64,000 nucleotides of DNA from Hydnum rufescens UP504 (GCA_014904985.1 MU128938.1:69284-133283), one strand, 5' to 3'. Shown: positions 46,527 to 59,713, counted from the stretch's first letter. Translations and numbers: made by a program. The notes: a model not told the origin generated them from the letters alone.

Positions 46527-47657
46527 CCGCAAGGGCAAGCGGGCGGGAGGGTAGGCAGCTAATAATGGTAATGGCTGAACAAATTGGGCGGGGGTGCTGC
46601 CGTTCGCAGTCCCCAAATCCCCAATCCAACATCCAACTCTTAACTCCAACACCTCCCGATCCCAATTGCCATTCCGCGTACACCCATCTCGTCATCTCTT
46701 CATTTGTGAATGAGGGAGAGAGGGGGGCTTCCTCGTTCGAAGCCGCCGAAGGAGACACGAGAACGCACGTACGATCTCTTACTTCAACTCTTGATGCGTA
46801 GTGCACATTGGTCGACGTTGGAAGTCGGCCTCGGAGCCTATGGAGCATAGGTCGAAGGATGGCAATACCATGAGGAGAGAAAGGCGGGGGGGACGGGGGC
46901 GGGGTGGGACCAGGAATAATGGATAGATCACGCGCTTCTGGTGGTGGAATTTTCGACTCACTCGACGACTATTTAATGGGTGTGTATGCTGATATTTTTT
47001 CTTTGGCCGACGTTGTAGTTGGTAGATCTGGTATGCGTGTGTGCAGCTGCGGAGCCACCTGGACTGTGTATACACTGCAGAATGATAGCTCCAGCTTGTA
47101 TACAAACTCATGCCCACATAATAGAGGGATACGGGCTCTTTATTCAAATGGGAGTGCGGGCGTGATTGTGCATGTCCTTGTGCTCAATAAATTCAACCAC
47201 TCCGGAAAAAAAAAACAAGAGCTGGAGTGGTTCAAAGACATGACGGATAGGTTACTCGAAATTATTATCATTATATTCCACGATTTGGATGGGGTATTAT
47301 GAACAGTGTGTGGGGGGTGTGGATTCTGATTGATTCTGATATGGGTCTACAGGACGGCGATCGAGATGGGAGCAAGCATAGAGAAAAGGAGAGCATGATA
47401 GGCGCAAACTAAAAGCGAAAACAGCGGGCCGCGGCGGTATGCCAGGTTGGGTGATTCAGAAAGGCTATAGACAATACTGTATAGACAAAGGAACGACGAC
47501 GACGAGGACGACGTGCGCGGCGGAAACGAACGCAGGGAATATTTAACTAGAAGGCGGAGGAGGGTTCGGGTCGAGGGACTTGGGGTACTCTGGATGATCA
47601 GTCATCAAGTTCAATTTGACGCGCCAAACAGGAGGAGACTTTGAGAATCCAAAAGAT
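46527..47657. other. 1.1-kb gap
   Basis: No supported gene. A short CGA-rich microsatellite lies at about 47491-47515 and an A-run near 47207-47216. Confidence 0.35.
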
Positions 47658-49392
47658 TCAGTTAGGACTGGATTGCGCGTCCGGGTGCTGCCATGGTCCT
47701 CGTTTGCCAAGCGACAGATCGACGAATGACCCGTCTACAGGTCCCTCAGTAGGCCACATCCCTGTGACAAACCCGGGGCCCATGGACCGATGCCTATGGG
47801 CGCGCATCATCATCTCCATTCGACGCAGCGGAAGGTCGACGGTTTCGGGCGGCAATTGGGCGAGCCGCGGGACCAACCAGGCTATGTCAAAGTCGACGAT
47901 GTGGAGATGACGCAAGCGCTCAGCCCTGGGGACTGGCGGTCCAGCAACGGGTGGATGCAAGTCGTAGTTGAGGAATAATTCACCATACCGGGCCCCGCCG
48001 GGTCGCCCCTTGATCAAAGGAGGCGCGATGGCCACAAGAGCCTCCAGTTCCTCCTGGCTGCAAGCATGGGCATACACCTGATCGAGGTATTCCAAATCCT
48101 TCCATCCAGTGTATCGCTTAGATGGTGCATTTGGCTCATCAATCGTGTGGGTCACACACTCAGCCCCGCGCTTTGCACCCCATCCATCCCTTCAAAACCG
48201 CCTTCAACTCATCACGTGTCTGCCTCCTTTTCAACAGTAGCTGTATTGAGACCCCCTTCTTGTTACGCTCTCTACGAGCTGCGAGTACTTGTGGGTACAG
48301 ATCCAGCCAAACTTCAGGTTCTTGGAAACCTTCTGGGACAGGGTTCAGGAAGATGGCAAACCAGCGACCCACTGGAACCGAGTCATAAGCCAGTACCGGG
48401 ACTGCCACCACCCGTGGCTCAGGTGGGGGGACATTAATGGCGCGTCCGCTAACCACACCAGCCCAAAATCCATAATCCTGACCACCACGACCCACATGCA
48501 TGGCGTGCCCACGACCACGACCTTGAAAATCTCCAGAATCTCCTCGCCAATCAGAATTCCCCGGTACTTGAGAACTCCCCTGCCACATGCTAGGATGAGC
48601 AGAGTTAGTCACATTAGCAGAAGACCCTGGTGCTGATGCACCCCTCCCTCTCTGGAAGACAGACACCGAGTGTTCATGGTCCCGTCCAGGACCCGAAGCC
48701 GGAGACTGCGGTTGCTGCTCTGGTACAGACCAATGAGACGAATTTGACGGATCACCAGGATGTTGAAGGCGATCGTTGTACTCATTAAAAGCATGAGAAC
48801 GAGAGGCATCACCACCCCCCGAATGATAGTTAACGCGAGAGTGGGAATCGCGAGAACGCGAACGATATCGAGAACGCGAGCGATCTCGAGGTGAACGTGA
48901 ACGGTACCGAGAACGCGAACGATCTCGAGGAGAACGCGAACGGTACCGAGAACGCGAACGATACGGACGGGAGCGCGAATGATATCGAGAGCGCGAACGA
49001 TATCGAGGAGAGCGCGAACGAGAACGAGTAACTCCCCCAGAGCCCTCCGAAGACCTCGAACCTGAACTATAGTCACTCACCCCTTCCGGGGCAGAATGCT
49101 GCGAAGAGGCAGTATGTGGACCACTCCCCATTTCATGATCCCTTTGCTCCTCATGATGGACTGGATGTCCAGTGTTCAACTCAGAGGCAGTTCCCCCTGT
49201 CCCAAGCCGAGTCGAGGCAGGAGTGAAGGCGCGAGGAGTCGGGGCATCAGTGGCGACAGGTCCAATGTGCGGTGCAATTGAAGAGGCAGCAAATTGTGAC
49301 ATGAAAAGGGCGCAGTAGAAAAGTTGGGGGTGAGATACTGGAACTTCTAGATCTAGCTGGGGATTTATAGCACTTTTTCCAACTGGTTCCAC
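47658..49392 (-). CDS. RS-repeat protein of unknown function
   Basis: The first part (start MEPVGKSAINPQLD at 49392, or MSQFAASSIAPHIG at 49302) is Ser/Pro-rich. A dense Arg-Ser domain follows (SPRYRSRSRYHSRSRPYRSR, about 48830-49040), made of direct repeats of 12-48 nt. RS domains are typical of splicing-associated proteins, though no RNA-recognition motif is visible. A Gly-rich patch and VWLDLYPQVLAARRERNKKG follow. Near 48170 the reading changes frame to CVTHTIDEPNAPSKRYTGWK, then DLEYLDQVYAHACSQEELEA, and ends DLSLGKRGPWQHPDAQSSPN. The change could be a short intron (for example acceptor CTGAG before TGTGTGACC) or a one-base insertion in a G-run. No family is recognised for the C-terminal part. 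Confidence 0.5.
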
Positions 49393-50159
49393 TCGGGTGG
49401 ATCTGATTCCGCCGAATGGGTTCAGCTTCGATCCTTGCCTACCATTTCTGAGACCATATGGTACGCAATAAGACTGAGCGGAAAAGGCATTGTATCATCA
49501 TGGACACCTTCCCATAACCATAACCATCCCATAGCAACCCTCCCTCTCATCGCTCACTACTACAGCAGAGAGCTGCAGAGCAACACAGCCTTCGGCACTT
49601 TGCGGTGGGATCCTATTGCGAATCGATTTGTCAGCAACTCCAGAATTGGAACCGCAGCGGACGCCGCGAACTCTATTACAGTAACACTTTGAGGCGTGGT
49701 TCAGGGATTTTCGGACGAAATTGTGGCGAAACGCATATATATCCAGTACACGGCCAAAAGATGCGGCGAACCTATGTACTTCCGCTCACGGATTTCAGTC
49801 CCCCGGGAGAGCACTTTCACGAGAAATGACAAGCTGAAAAATTGTCCTTGAATATATTTGTTTTCAAAAAAAAAAGCATTGGGGTGAACATCTTGGAGAT
49901 GTTTTTTTTTTGTTAAATCTCGGGGCTAGCTCTCCTTCCGCAGCGTCACATTTCGCTTGATATCCACAATTTCGTCTGAAGAATGCACCGATGTGAATAA
50001 TAAATCTTGCCCAGGGTAGACAATATTTCAACGTACTGTGGATGTGTTTGAGGAGCATCAGCTACGGAATGAACCACGCGCATTATCAATAACGTTGCTC
50101 ACCACGACCAAGGAAAAACAGAGATGCAACAAAAAAAGGAATAAATTAAAATTAAAATT
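49393..50159. other. gap with possible 3' sequence of the broken TOK gene
   Basis: At about 49920-50040 the minus strand resembles 54250-54380 downstream of the second TOK gene (shared stretch GACGAAATTGTGGA). The duplicated unit therefore extends at least to here. Runs of A and T lie at 49866-49875 and 49902-49911. Nothing else was recognised. Confidence 0.4.
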
Positions 50160-52640
50160 AAAGGGCAACCCACCTTCACGATATCATCTTTCTCTTGCTT
50201 CAGCAAAGTTTTCTCCGTCTCTGGATCAGATATCCTATCACGCTCATAGAGGACTTTCGAAAGATTCTTCCGTATCGTATCGTGGTCATCATTCAATAAC
50301 GCAAGAAGGCACTCCTCACAATCGTCCAACAGCCGTTTAAAATCCATTTCGAGTCGGACCGGTGAAGCGTGGTCAGTGACATCCTGCTCGAGGATATCGA
50401 GGTCTTCTCTGACAATGTCCAGGGGAACGCGATTAGCAGGCGCCAACGCGTCGTTAAATATGCGGGACTGCTGGGAAGGAACCGTGGATATGTGGGGAGG
50501 CGCTGCGTTCGGATCGCGATCCCCGGCCTTTTCCACGTCCATCTGCAGTGTTCGATGTCGTCGAATGACCAACTTTCGAAGCATATTGGCTATGAGATGA
50601 TCAATTATAAGTTGGAAGACCTCCGGAAGTAGAGATGGGATGTACAATATCTTGTTGACCACGCTTCAGCTATCACTGATTGTAAAGGAATCGCATGGTT
50701 CTGTCAGTAATGACACGCAAAATGGGTAGCCAGAGTGTCTCTCACAAGAAATGAGGACAGTGAGGATAACCATTCCAACGACACCCCATGCAACGTAGAA
50801 TGCTCGCGCCTGAAATAAACAACGCGATCTTCAGGAATCAGACATTGGACAACTAATTGTTCAATAAATAGAACAAACCCCGGGCGTCTAAACAAGAATG
50901 CAATGACGTTAATTCGTGGAAAAAGACGGGTGACGAGAACGCACAGTTGGCGTGTAATCCCCTAAACAATGCAAGGTAAAGATCAGATAGAATACGCTCT
51001 TTCCACCCCTCACGGAAGCGTTAAAGACGCACCAAAGCCAATGGCAGTGTATGATATGAACATGAAGTAGAACCTAGGGAATCGAATCCTCAATAAACAC
51101 CTGTGTAACTGCCTCGCTTTGCCTTACGCTGTGAAGAATGGCCAGTCCTCGAGCTCCTTGAAGACAATGGCTCCGACCTGATAGAATTTCAAAGAATTCA
51201 CAATGAGTCCATGGTTGCAATAAGATAACTCAGAGACGCACCCCCCAGGATATGATGAAGGCTACGGAACTCAAAAGAATCTATGCAGGTCGCGATTCAT
51301 AATTCGCTCGTCAGGGACATACATATTACCTTATTGGTCCAGCCCACCTCAGAGGTATACGCATGATTATGCCTGTATGCCGCAGCCTTGAGCATCTTCT
51401 CATATGACTCGTGATCCTCGGTTGCCTGCCATCCATCTGCATCTAATTCATCGTTGGGCATATCACCCTGCTCCCCGGTCGCCATCTCACCCTGCCGAAC
51501 AGCCGCGCCAGCCTCAACTTGTCGTTTCATGAGAACTTCCTTTCGTCGTCGTCTGGCCGCTTGCAATCCTCGAACGAAACGTTCATTGACGCTGGTAAGA
51601 GCTGTTGCGCGGATGAGACTAACGAGCATAACCACAAGAGTAATTCCGATCGGGAAGTAGAAGAGCGAGATAATCTTGGAGGGGAGAGTGGTAGGCCTGT
51701 AGTGAAGCATCTTAAGAAAGAGGAAGAAACTCGAAATGGGAAGCCAATGTATGAAGAGACCGTCACCTACAGAATGTCCCCATATCCAACGGTCATGGTG
51801 GTTGTCATAATGAAATAGATTGCATCCAGGGACCTGTCGATTGGCAACACATTGAGCGGGTTCGTTTAATCAAATCAGCTATTTCGGAATCCATAACGGG
51901 CGACGAGCCACTGCGTACTATTAGTGAATGGGACACAAACTTACGTAAGCCCCAGGAGATACTTGAACATAATGGTGCCAATGACAAGATAAACCACGAA
52001 ATGGAAAAACATTATCGCAAGGTTGCGTTGATTAGGGTTGAGAATGCTTTGTAGGCGGGGGCGTTCTTTAGCATCCCTTGAATCAAAGACATTGGCGAAG
52101 AGAGCTGTGGAAGTCAGGATTGCAGATGTCATCGCAAAGTAAAATGCCGGAGAGAGTTCGTCATGTATTGGATTCGAAAGCGACGCGACGAAGATCATGA
52201 GGCACGACAGCTTCAAGAGGGCTGCGCAGAAGAGTGTAATCGAGCAGACGAGGATGTAGCGGAGCGTCTCGTAGCCACTGACCGCAAGAGGAAAATAACC
52301 AAGGCTGTGATATTGAATGCAAGGGCCATGCACTGGCCAACAACCAGGAGTGGGGGGTTGTTTTGAGTGACCGCATAATTGCCCCTGCGGGCATACCACT
52401 ATGAGGAATGGTGAGCCAAAGACCCCCTACTTATACATCAATATTGGTTACATTCTCCATATTGCCAGGGATGGCGAAGAGAATTGCCATCCTGCGAGCG
52501 AGTGAACACGCAACCTGGAAAGAAGAGCGCAAATGACCACCTACAGTACTAATATTGTTGAGAGTACCTAAGCACCAGGAAAGTCAGGACCATGAGCACA
52601 TTCAAAATGGTGTACCTACAGCTCGCGACTGGGACATACA
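50160..52640 (-). pseudogene. TOK-type outward-rectifier potassium channel, upstream copy, broken
   Basis: This is a fungal two-pore-domain potassium channel gene (TOK family, eight helices, two pore loops). Both selectivity filters survive: MTTTMTVGYGDIL (near 51770-51830) and SYTAIGFGDYTP across an intron near 51035. Also recognisable are SKIISLFYFPIGITLVVML, RATALTSVNERFVRGLQAAR, a late helix ARAFYVAWGVVGMVILTVLI, and a charged C-terminus with MDFKRLLDDCEECLLALLND. The N-terminal half is damaged relative to the sister gene: TAG replaces a Trp codon near 52550, TAA replaces a codon at 52431-52433, two extra bases occur near 52400, and one base is missing near 52282. Four lesions in one half make a pseudogene more likely than sequencing error, but the pore and C-terminal exons remain open. 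Confidence 0.75.
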
Positions 52641-54504
52641 GAACGGTCGAGGAGGGGTTTACTCTTTTATACCGCGTCGGGCCGCCGACAGGTAGCGATA
52701 GAGTCTAGGAGGTCCTTGTATGAGGTTGAATATTGTTCCACATCTCCTTCTCATTATATAGCATTTGGACTCTTCCGCCCCGCGTGCCCTCTGCTGTTTC
52801 CTTGTCGGTGTATTGTTGGTGATTAATCAGGTCTCTCATGGTACTTTTAGTCATGGTGCTTATAACATAGAGAGAAATAAGATGGAGGCATACCACTGTG
52901 AAAGGTGTTGTGGCCCCGGCGAACTTGAGTGAATCCACTGGTTCCCGGCAGGAATCGCATCTGGAAATCTTTGCCTTTGCCGAGGAGGTAGCATCCATCA
53001 TCAATCCCCAGACAGTCCATAACTATGTGTTGGAGTTCTCCACCGGGCCACCGTCGGTCTTCGTCTAGGGGAATTTTGGCATAGTACCTTCCTAGACGTG
53101 CAGATCCGGTGGGGCATTGTAGAATCCTGGAGAATGCCTTCCTCTCGAGTCCTCTCGCTTTACTGCATCGGCGGGGTGCAAGCTGATTTTCCCGTTTGAA
53201 TTGTCCAGACTGCCATACCTAAAATCTGAAGCCTAAGGAAATGAACGGAGTTGACCGGGAGCTGCCGTACCAGTTGCCCCTGCGGCGCTAGTGATCCCGA
53301 TGATCGCTGCAACGCCCGTGAGGTCGGTGCTTAGCAGCGGTTCTAAGGTCGGCACAGATTGAGCCTCGCACTGGTCAGAGTCGGGCTCTCGGAGATTCAG
53401 GCATGTAAGGTCTGCCTATTTGAAGGTGCCAGTAAGTTTTTGCATGGGTTTCACATGGGTGAATATAGGTAAATTTGGGAGCCCTGAAAGCTATGGGGCC
53501 CCGGATTCCAGATTGGATTCAGCTGGGAGATTTAATTCAATTCATTTTCGCTCCAATCGCGGCATCAATACGGTCTTCACCAAATAGAGCAACTCAGGGG
53601 ATTTCGGCATTTCAGCAAGAGTCTACCTACAACGGTGCATCAATCTGGCTGGGGTTGACATGGAATCATAGTTATAATAGTTATGTGATGATTTCTTTGC
53701 GGGTGCAGCATCAAATATAGTGCCTGAGTTCTGCACCCTTAGGAACTGATTAAAAGGGGTTGCAGGAGAGTACGTTGCGCTATCCTAATTGGAAGAGGTG
53801 GTCCACTGTGCGGAGACCCATAGTTTTAATAGGGAACCCGATGCGGGTCCGGTGGCCACCACTGAGATGCTCGAAAACATTTCGCAGAATATATCCCCCG
53901 ATTGACCACCAAAATTACATCCAATTTGCGCCAAGAGAACAGCTAGTCTCTTTCCATGCAGTCGTCAGCGGTATGTAACACGGGTGCAGGGCCGTCAGAA
54001 ACATAGATTACGGAGCAGTGCAGTGCAGTGTATCCTCGCTACATGTATACTGACGCCGCACCCGCATGTTTTACTTAGTAGAGCGGAGTATCCGCCAGTT
54101 TTGGATAAATTTAACAAAAGATGCATAAGAAATATCTCCTTTCAAACAGTCCAGCCGACTGCTTGAGAACTGGGAGAGCTATTCATTCGGGCTTTGATGC
54201 AACCTCGTGTTGGAAAGGATCCGTTGAAGACGATGGTCCAGGTGAAGCGTCCGCCGATTTTTGGTTTCGATGGAGTCGGTTCTCTTCCTGAACGGTTACA
54301 TTTTGTTTCATCTCCACAATTTCGTCTTATGAATGTCCATATGTCAATGAATCTCCGATCGCGGCTGATGTTTGAACGTACTATGGATGTGCTTGAGGAG
54401 CATCCGCTAGGAAATGAATCATCCACATCGTCAGTGATATCGTTTACCACGAATAAAGCCAAAGACATAGAGGTGACCAGAATAAAAACATGCAAGGGCA
54501 ACCC
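52641..54504. other. 1.8-kb gap between TOK copies
   Basis: A minus-strand reading at about 52890-53000 (MDATSSAKAKISRCDSCREP, then VDSLKFAGATTPFTV) has a CxxC and a donor-like GT after it, but no continuation is convincing. The 3' end of the second TOK gene probably extends to about 54180 and includes DEIVEMKQNVTVQEEN. The rest shows nothing recognisable. Confidence 0.35.
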
Positions 54505-56985
54505 ACCGTCACAGTGGCATCTGCTTCTTGTTTTAGCAAAGTTTTCTCCATCTCGGGATTGCGCGCTCCATCACGCTCAGAGACTACTTTCGAAAGATTC
54601 CTCCGAATACCATCATGGTCATCATCCAATAGCGCAAGGAGGTACTCATCGCAATCGTCCAGCATCCGTTTGAAATCCATTTCGGGTCTGACTGCTGAGC
54701 GGTGGTCAGTGATATCCTTCTCGAGGACATTCGGATCCTGTTTGACGCTGTCTAGGGGCGCGTGATCGTCAGCGGCCGGCACGTCGCGAACAGGGCTGGC
54801 CGGCCAGGAAGGGAGGGCTGATATATGGGGAGGCATCGCATTCGCGCCGCCATCCCCAGCCCTTTCCACGTCCATGGACTGCAGTGTCCGATGTCGTCGG
54901 ATGACCCGCTTACGAAGTACATTGGCTATGGGACCATAGCTTATAAGCTCCAGAATCCTTGGGTGTACAGCGATGGGATATACAATATCTTGTCGACCAC
55001 GCTTCAGCGATCACTGGTTATAAGGGGCCAGATAGTCCTATCATCATTGATGCCGAAAGGACTGGCGAGACTGTCACTCACGAGAAAGGAGCAGAGTGAG
55101 AACGACGATTCCAGCGACGCCCCATACAATGTAGAACGCCCGGGACTGATATCAGTAATCCCCCAACAGTCAGATATCGTGCAGTCAATCGCTGAATAAA
55201 TAGGACAAACCCCCGGCGTCTAAGCGAGGGTGGGTGCAATGATATTAGTAGATCGAAAAAGGCTGAGGCCACGAGAACGTACAGTTGGTGTGTATTCCCC
55301 TTAAATAGAGAAAGATGAAAATCAAATGAGATACCTTCTTTCCAATCCAGAAACTTTAAAGACGCACCGTAGCCAATAACGGTGTATGTTATAAACGTAA
55401 AGTAAAACCTAGATAATGGAGCCTCAATTGTACCCTGATATAACTTCCTCCCTCAGTCCTTCTTACGCTATGAAGAACGACCAACCCTCAAGCTCCATGA
55501 AGACAACGGCTCCGATCTTGTAGAATTTCAAACAATTAATGATGGGCCAGTGAATACAAGACAGTTGAGACGCACCACCCAGAATATACACAAAGCAATG
55601 AAGCTAAGAAGGATCTATGCATGTCGAGGCACACGGTCTGCTCATGAGAGTGCAACGTATTATCTCATCGGTCAGCGCACCTCAGCAGCATACGTGTTAT
55701 GGTGTTTGTATGCCGCATCTTTGAGCATCTTCTCGTACGACTCCTGGTCCTCGCTTGTGCGTAATTCATCTACATCTTCGCCCACGTCCTCGGTGGGAAT
55801 CTCATCCTGCTCGGCCGGCACTATCTCACCCCGCCGAGCGGTGGCCTCTGCCCGTCGTTTCATGATGGCTTCTTTCCGTCGGCGATTGGCCGCTTGCAAT
55901 CCTCGAACAAAACGTGCATTCATGCTGGCGAGAGCCGTTACGCGGATGAGGGCAATAAGCATGACCACAAGGATGATTCCGACGGGGAAGTAAAAGATCG
56001 CGACAATCTTGGAGGCGGTATTGGTGGGTCTGCAGTATAGTCCTGAGAAAGGGAAGGAAAGCGCGAGGGGAAAGTAATTAAGGAGAAATTCACCGCACTT
56101 ACAGAATGTCCCCATATCCAACAGTGAGAGTGCTGGTCATAACAAAGTATGCGGCATTAAGGTACCTTTGGTTGATTATACGGGAGGTTCGAAGGTATAT
56201 TCGAGTTTGATCATGGAGGACAGGCCGGAGGTGAAATAAGACGAAAACTCACGTAAGTTCGAGGAGATACTTAAAGATAATGCAGCCAATAGCAAGGTAA
56301 ACCATGAACGTGAAAGAGACCATAGCGAGGATGCGTTGATTAGGAGTTAAAAGGACCCTTCGGTGGCGGGGGCTTTTTCTTGCCTCCCTCGCATCGAGGA
56401 CATTGGAAAGGAGAGCTATTAGAGTCAGTATAGAAGACGTAAACGTAAGGTAAAATGCCGTAGAGAGCTCGTAGCTATTATGTCTTGAACTCGAATGCGA
56501 CGCGCCGAAGATCGCCAGACATAACAAATCCAACAGGAGCGCGCAAAACAGTGTAATCGAGCATGCGACCGTGTAGCGGAGCGTCTCGTAGCCATTTACA
56601 CGAAAGAGGAAAAGGACGGAGGCAGTGGCGTTGAATGCAAGGGCCATGGACTGGCCAACGATGAGAAGTGGTGGGTCTTGTTTGGTGACCGTATGATCGC
56701 CCGCAAGGGCGTACCACTGAGGAGCAATGAGCCAAGGATCCTCCATTAATACATAAATATTGCTTACAGGCTCGGCGAGGCCAGGGATGGCAAAGACCAC
56801 CGCCGTCCTGCATACAAATGAACACAAGCCCTGGCAACGATAGCACAAGCAGGGACGTACGGTACCAATATGGCAGAAAGTACCTGCCACAGGAAAGTCA
56901 GGATCATCCATCTCCAACAAGGTATACTTACAACTCGCCACCGGGACATACAGAGGGGACCGGGGATGGCCGTTCGTGAGCAGTG
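54505..56985 (-). CDS. TOK-type outward-rectifier potassium channel, downstream copy
   Basis: This is a plasma-membrane potassium channel of the fungal TOK family, which passes outward K+ current on depolarisation. The N-terminal half is open: YVPVASCK, then TAVVFAIPGLAEPVSNIYVL, WLIAPQWYALAGDHTV, PPLLIVGQSMALAFNATASV, RVNGYETLRYTVACSITLF, helix IALLSNVLDAREA, and MVSFTFMVYLAIGCIIFKYL. The first filter is MTSTLTVGYGDIL. Then SKIVAIFYFPVGIILVVMLI and the charged linker. The second filter is TYTVIGYGEYTP across an intron near 55320-55365, with Glu where TOK proteins and the sister copy have Asp. SRAFYIVWGVAGIVVLTLLL and a charged C-terminal tail (MDFKRMLDDCDEYLLALLDD) follow. The gene has many short introns and exact ends are uncertain. 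It lies 70 bp from the 3' end of the RSC4-like gene on the same strand. Confidence 0.78.
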
Positions 56986-57054
56986 ATGTCACAGTAATTG
57001 AGTGAGTTCTCGATCTACATAAGCTGCAACATAACCAGACAACACGAAGATCCA

Positions 57055-59713
57055 CTACAAAACGCGGTCCACAAACACTCTCCACCGTTCCCCATTCTTG
57101 CCCCCTGCTCTCACATCCAGCACATTACTCCCCACAACCAGCGATACATCCCACGGTCCGAGGTCGATACCTACCGTGGTACCACCTACTTTTTTCCCTC
57201 GCCTTTTCCGTTTAGTCTTGCCGTTCTTCGTAGATAGCGTGGGGACCTTGCCTGATCGTGTCGAACGTGCAGCTGGCCCTTTACCCTTCCCAGACTCGTC
57301 CTCCGAGTCGGATCCGGAAAACGCCCCGCCATCGTGGTGTCCATTCGTTTTTGGAGCGTCATCCTTAGTGCCGTCGGCCATGACGACCTCCGGCGCCGGA
57401 GTCGAAGTGCTTCGGAGGGTTCGCTGGGGAGCAGGAGCTAAATTCCCACCGTTCAGTTTCACCGCGGCAGAGAATCTTTTCCCCTCAGTATCGACAAGAA
57501 CAGCTGACTCTGTCCCACCAGCGGTCGACTCACCCTCCTCGCCCTCCTCTTCATCCGGACCTTTCTCCACGTCGATGCGCAGCTTGACAGTCGTCTCATT
57601 GCGCCCAAGTCTGACTGCCCAATACCGAATACTCAACCCGCCGCCATCGCCCGTACTGTGAAAGACAATGGTTCGACCTGCAGGCGCTGTAACAAGTGTA
57701 ATTGAGCGGATTATCGTGGTCGGGGTTATTTCGGGGGTAGGCGAACGAGGTGCGACAGGGGGTGTTGGAGGGTATTGATTATATGAGCGGGCCGCAGTCA
57801 TCGCCGTGGGGTGTGACGAGGCCAATGTAGTGGTAGGTGGGGGGAATTGTGGTTGAGGGTGATATATGCCTGAGGCAGGGGGGCGGTGCGTAGCGGATGT
57901 GGTTGGAGGGTACTGATATTGTGGTGTCTGCGATTGCGGTTGCGAAGATTTCGAGGGGACAGGCAAGGGGGACACCGCAGCCGTGGGCGGTGGGGCACTA
58001 CCAGCTGTCTTCGAGATCGTCTGTCGTTGTCTACTAGTAGAAGCGCCGGGAGTCGATGTTGAAGCCGTATTGGTAAATGTTTGTTGGAGGGTCTGGTCCC
58101 CAGTGTGCGAGGGAGTGACTTGTGATGATGCAGCGGTGGGGATCGTCGTCGTCGTCGTGGCAGCGCTTGGCGCTGCTGGTGCATCTGATTTAGGTTGCAT
58201 GCGAAGCTTGATTTTGGGTCCGCCTTGGCTTTGACCTTGACCTGGCGGCTGGGTTGGTATAGCCGAAGGGGCATATTCCGGCGGGAGGTCGACAAGAAGT
58301 TTATAAAACATTGGCCGCAAAGTCTGCGCAGCGATCCATACAGGTGACTGATCCTCGTTGAACAGCAGAGCATTAGAGAAGAGAAGTTCAACATCTGAGA
58401 CGAAGTCAGCTGTAGTCGGATACATCTTCTTTTTGAGCTTTTTCTGTAGGGGGCGATGAAGGAAAACAAAACGTCAGCGAGATCCTCCAATCCCTTCAGG
58501 AGGGAGAGGAACAATGCGAAGACACACAAAGATGGCGTCAAAGGCGATTGGTTTCTCAATAAGTCTGTAATAGTCCGGCCACTCTTTCTTGTTGGGAAGA
58601 ACGAGAAACGGGTTAGAGAAGAGGTTCCCTTCGGCACTGACAACAAATGGAAGCGGCCCTCAGTAACCGCCGCGGAGCTAATATCACAGATCGTGCGATT
58701 GGAACACACACTCTTTCGGGGCTTTCTTGATGAGCTTTTGGAGCTTGTTCTTCAGAAGTCTCGAGAGGCTCTGTTTCCGCGACGATTTTCGTGCTGAGAC
58801 GGTTCCGTTAGGCGTGGCGGCTTCGTCTCCATCATCACCATCATCTGGGTCGTCATCGTCGTCCGATTCGACAATGGCTGCTGCTGAAGTGTTGGGTGGT
58901 ACGTCCACATCGGCATCGCCGACGTCCACATCGTCCTCCTCGGTGTCGGGCGATGCGGCGAGCTTCTTGTACTCTTTGCTTGCGATTTTCTGTGTTAAGC
59001 CGTAAGTGAAAATTAGATGACTATGAAGGCGGTGGTTGGTCGGACCTGCATGATCTTGGCAGCGACCCAGATAGGCGATTCGTTCATGTTGTAGCGCTTC
59101 GCATTGCGAAAACACTGGTCGAAAGCCCTCTTGATGGCCTTGAGAGTAGAATAAGAGCCATTTTCTATTTTAGTCTGGAAAAGGTGGATAACGTGAGCCC
59201 GCCCTGTCCTGACAACGACGGCTAGGGAGTTGCACGACACACCTTGATCTCGTCCAAAGCAATGGGCTTCTTGATGATTGTGTAGTAGTCTGGATACTGC
59301 TTCTTCGGTGGCAGCTTGAGGAAGTCGATGGTGATGTCGCGGCCGCTACAAGAGTTGATGTTTGAGCATTGAGGAGAAGTAAACAACAACAAAACCAAAA
59401 CACTCAACTCGTTCGAACGCGCTCCTCGCACGGCTTGCCACATCTGCAATCCCAGTTCTCGCACTTGTTCTGCACCCTCTCCACCTCCCTGCACATCCTC
59501 CTCCGTGCCATTGTCCCCATCCTCGTGCTCGTGCTCCTCAGATATCGCCTCTTGCGCTGGTGTGCCGGAAGTCCGAGATTTCTGTGCAGGAATAGTGAAA
59601 GACATCCCAGACGTCTCTTTTCGCCTCTTCACTCGCGGCCCGGCCTCTACAGCAGCAGCCGGATCCCCCGCTTGCCTCTTCCTCTTCGACATCCCTGCAC
59701 CCAACTGATCCAT
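57055..59713 (-). CDS. RSC4: RSC4-like double bromodomain protein
   Basis: This is a chromatin protein resembling Rsc4, the tandem-bromodomain subunit of the RSC nucleosome remodeler that binds acetyl-lysine. It starts MDQLGAGMSKRKRQAGDPAA with a basic nuclear-type signal (RVKRRK). Bromodomain 1: ITIDFLKLPPKKQYPDYYTI, IKKPIALDEIK, then LKAIKRAFDQCFRNAKRYN and ESPIWVAAKIMQ. A very acidic linker follows (DDDDDPDDGDDGDEA). Bromodomain 2: GRTITDYYRLIEKPIAFDAI, then YPTTADFVSDVELLFSNALL and NEDQSPVWIAAQTLRPM. A Pro/Gln/Thr-rich stretch of about 150 residues and a C-terminal domain (RSITLVTAPAGRTIVFHSTG, LSIRYWAVRLGRNETTVKLR) follow, ending RWRVFVDRVL. Both bromodomains keep the YxxxI/KPI and asparagine-region motifs. 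The symbol is given by similarity of layout. Confidence 0.82.
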
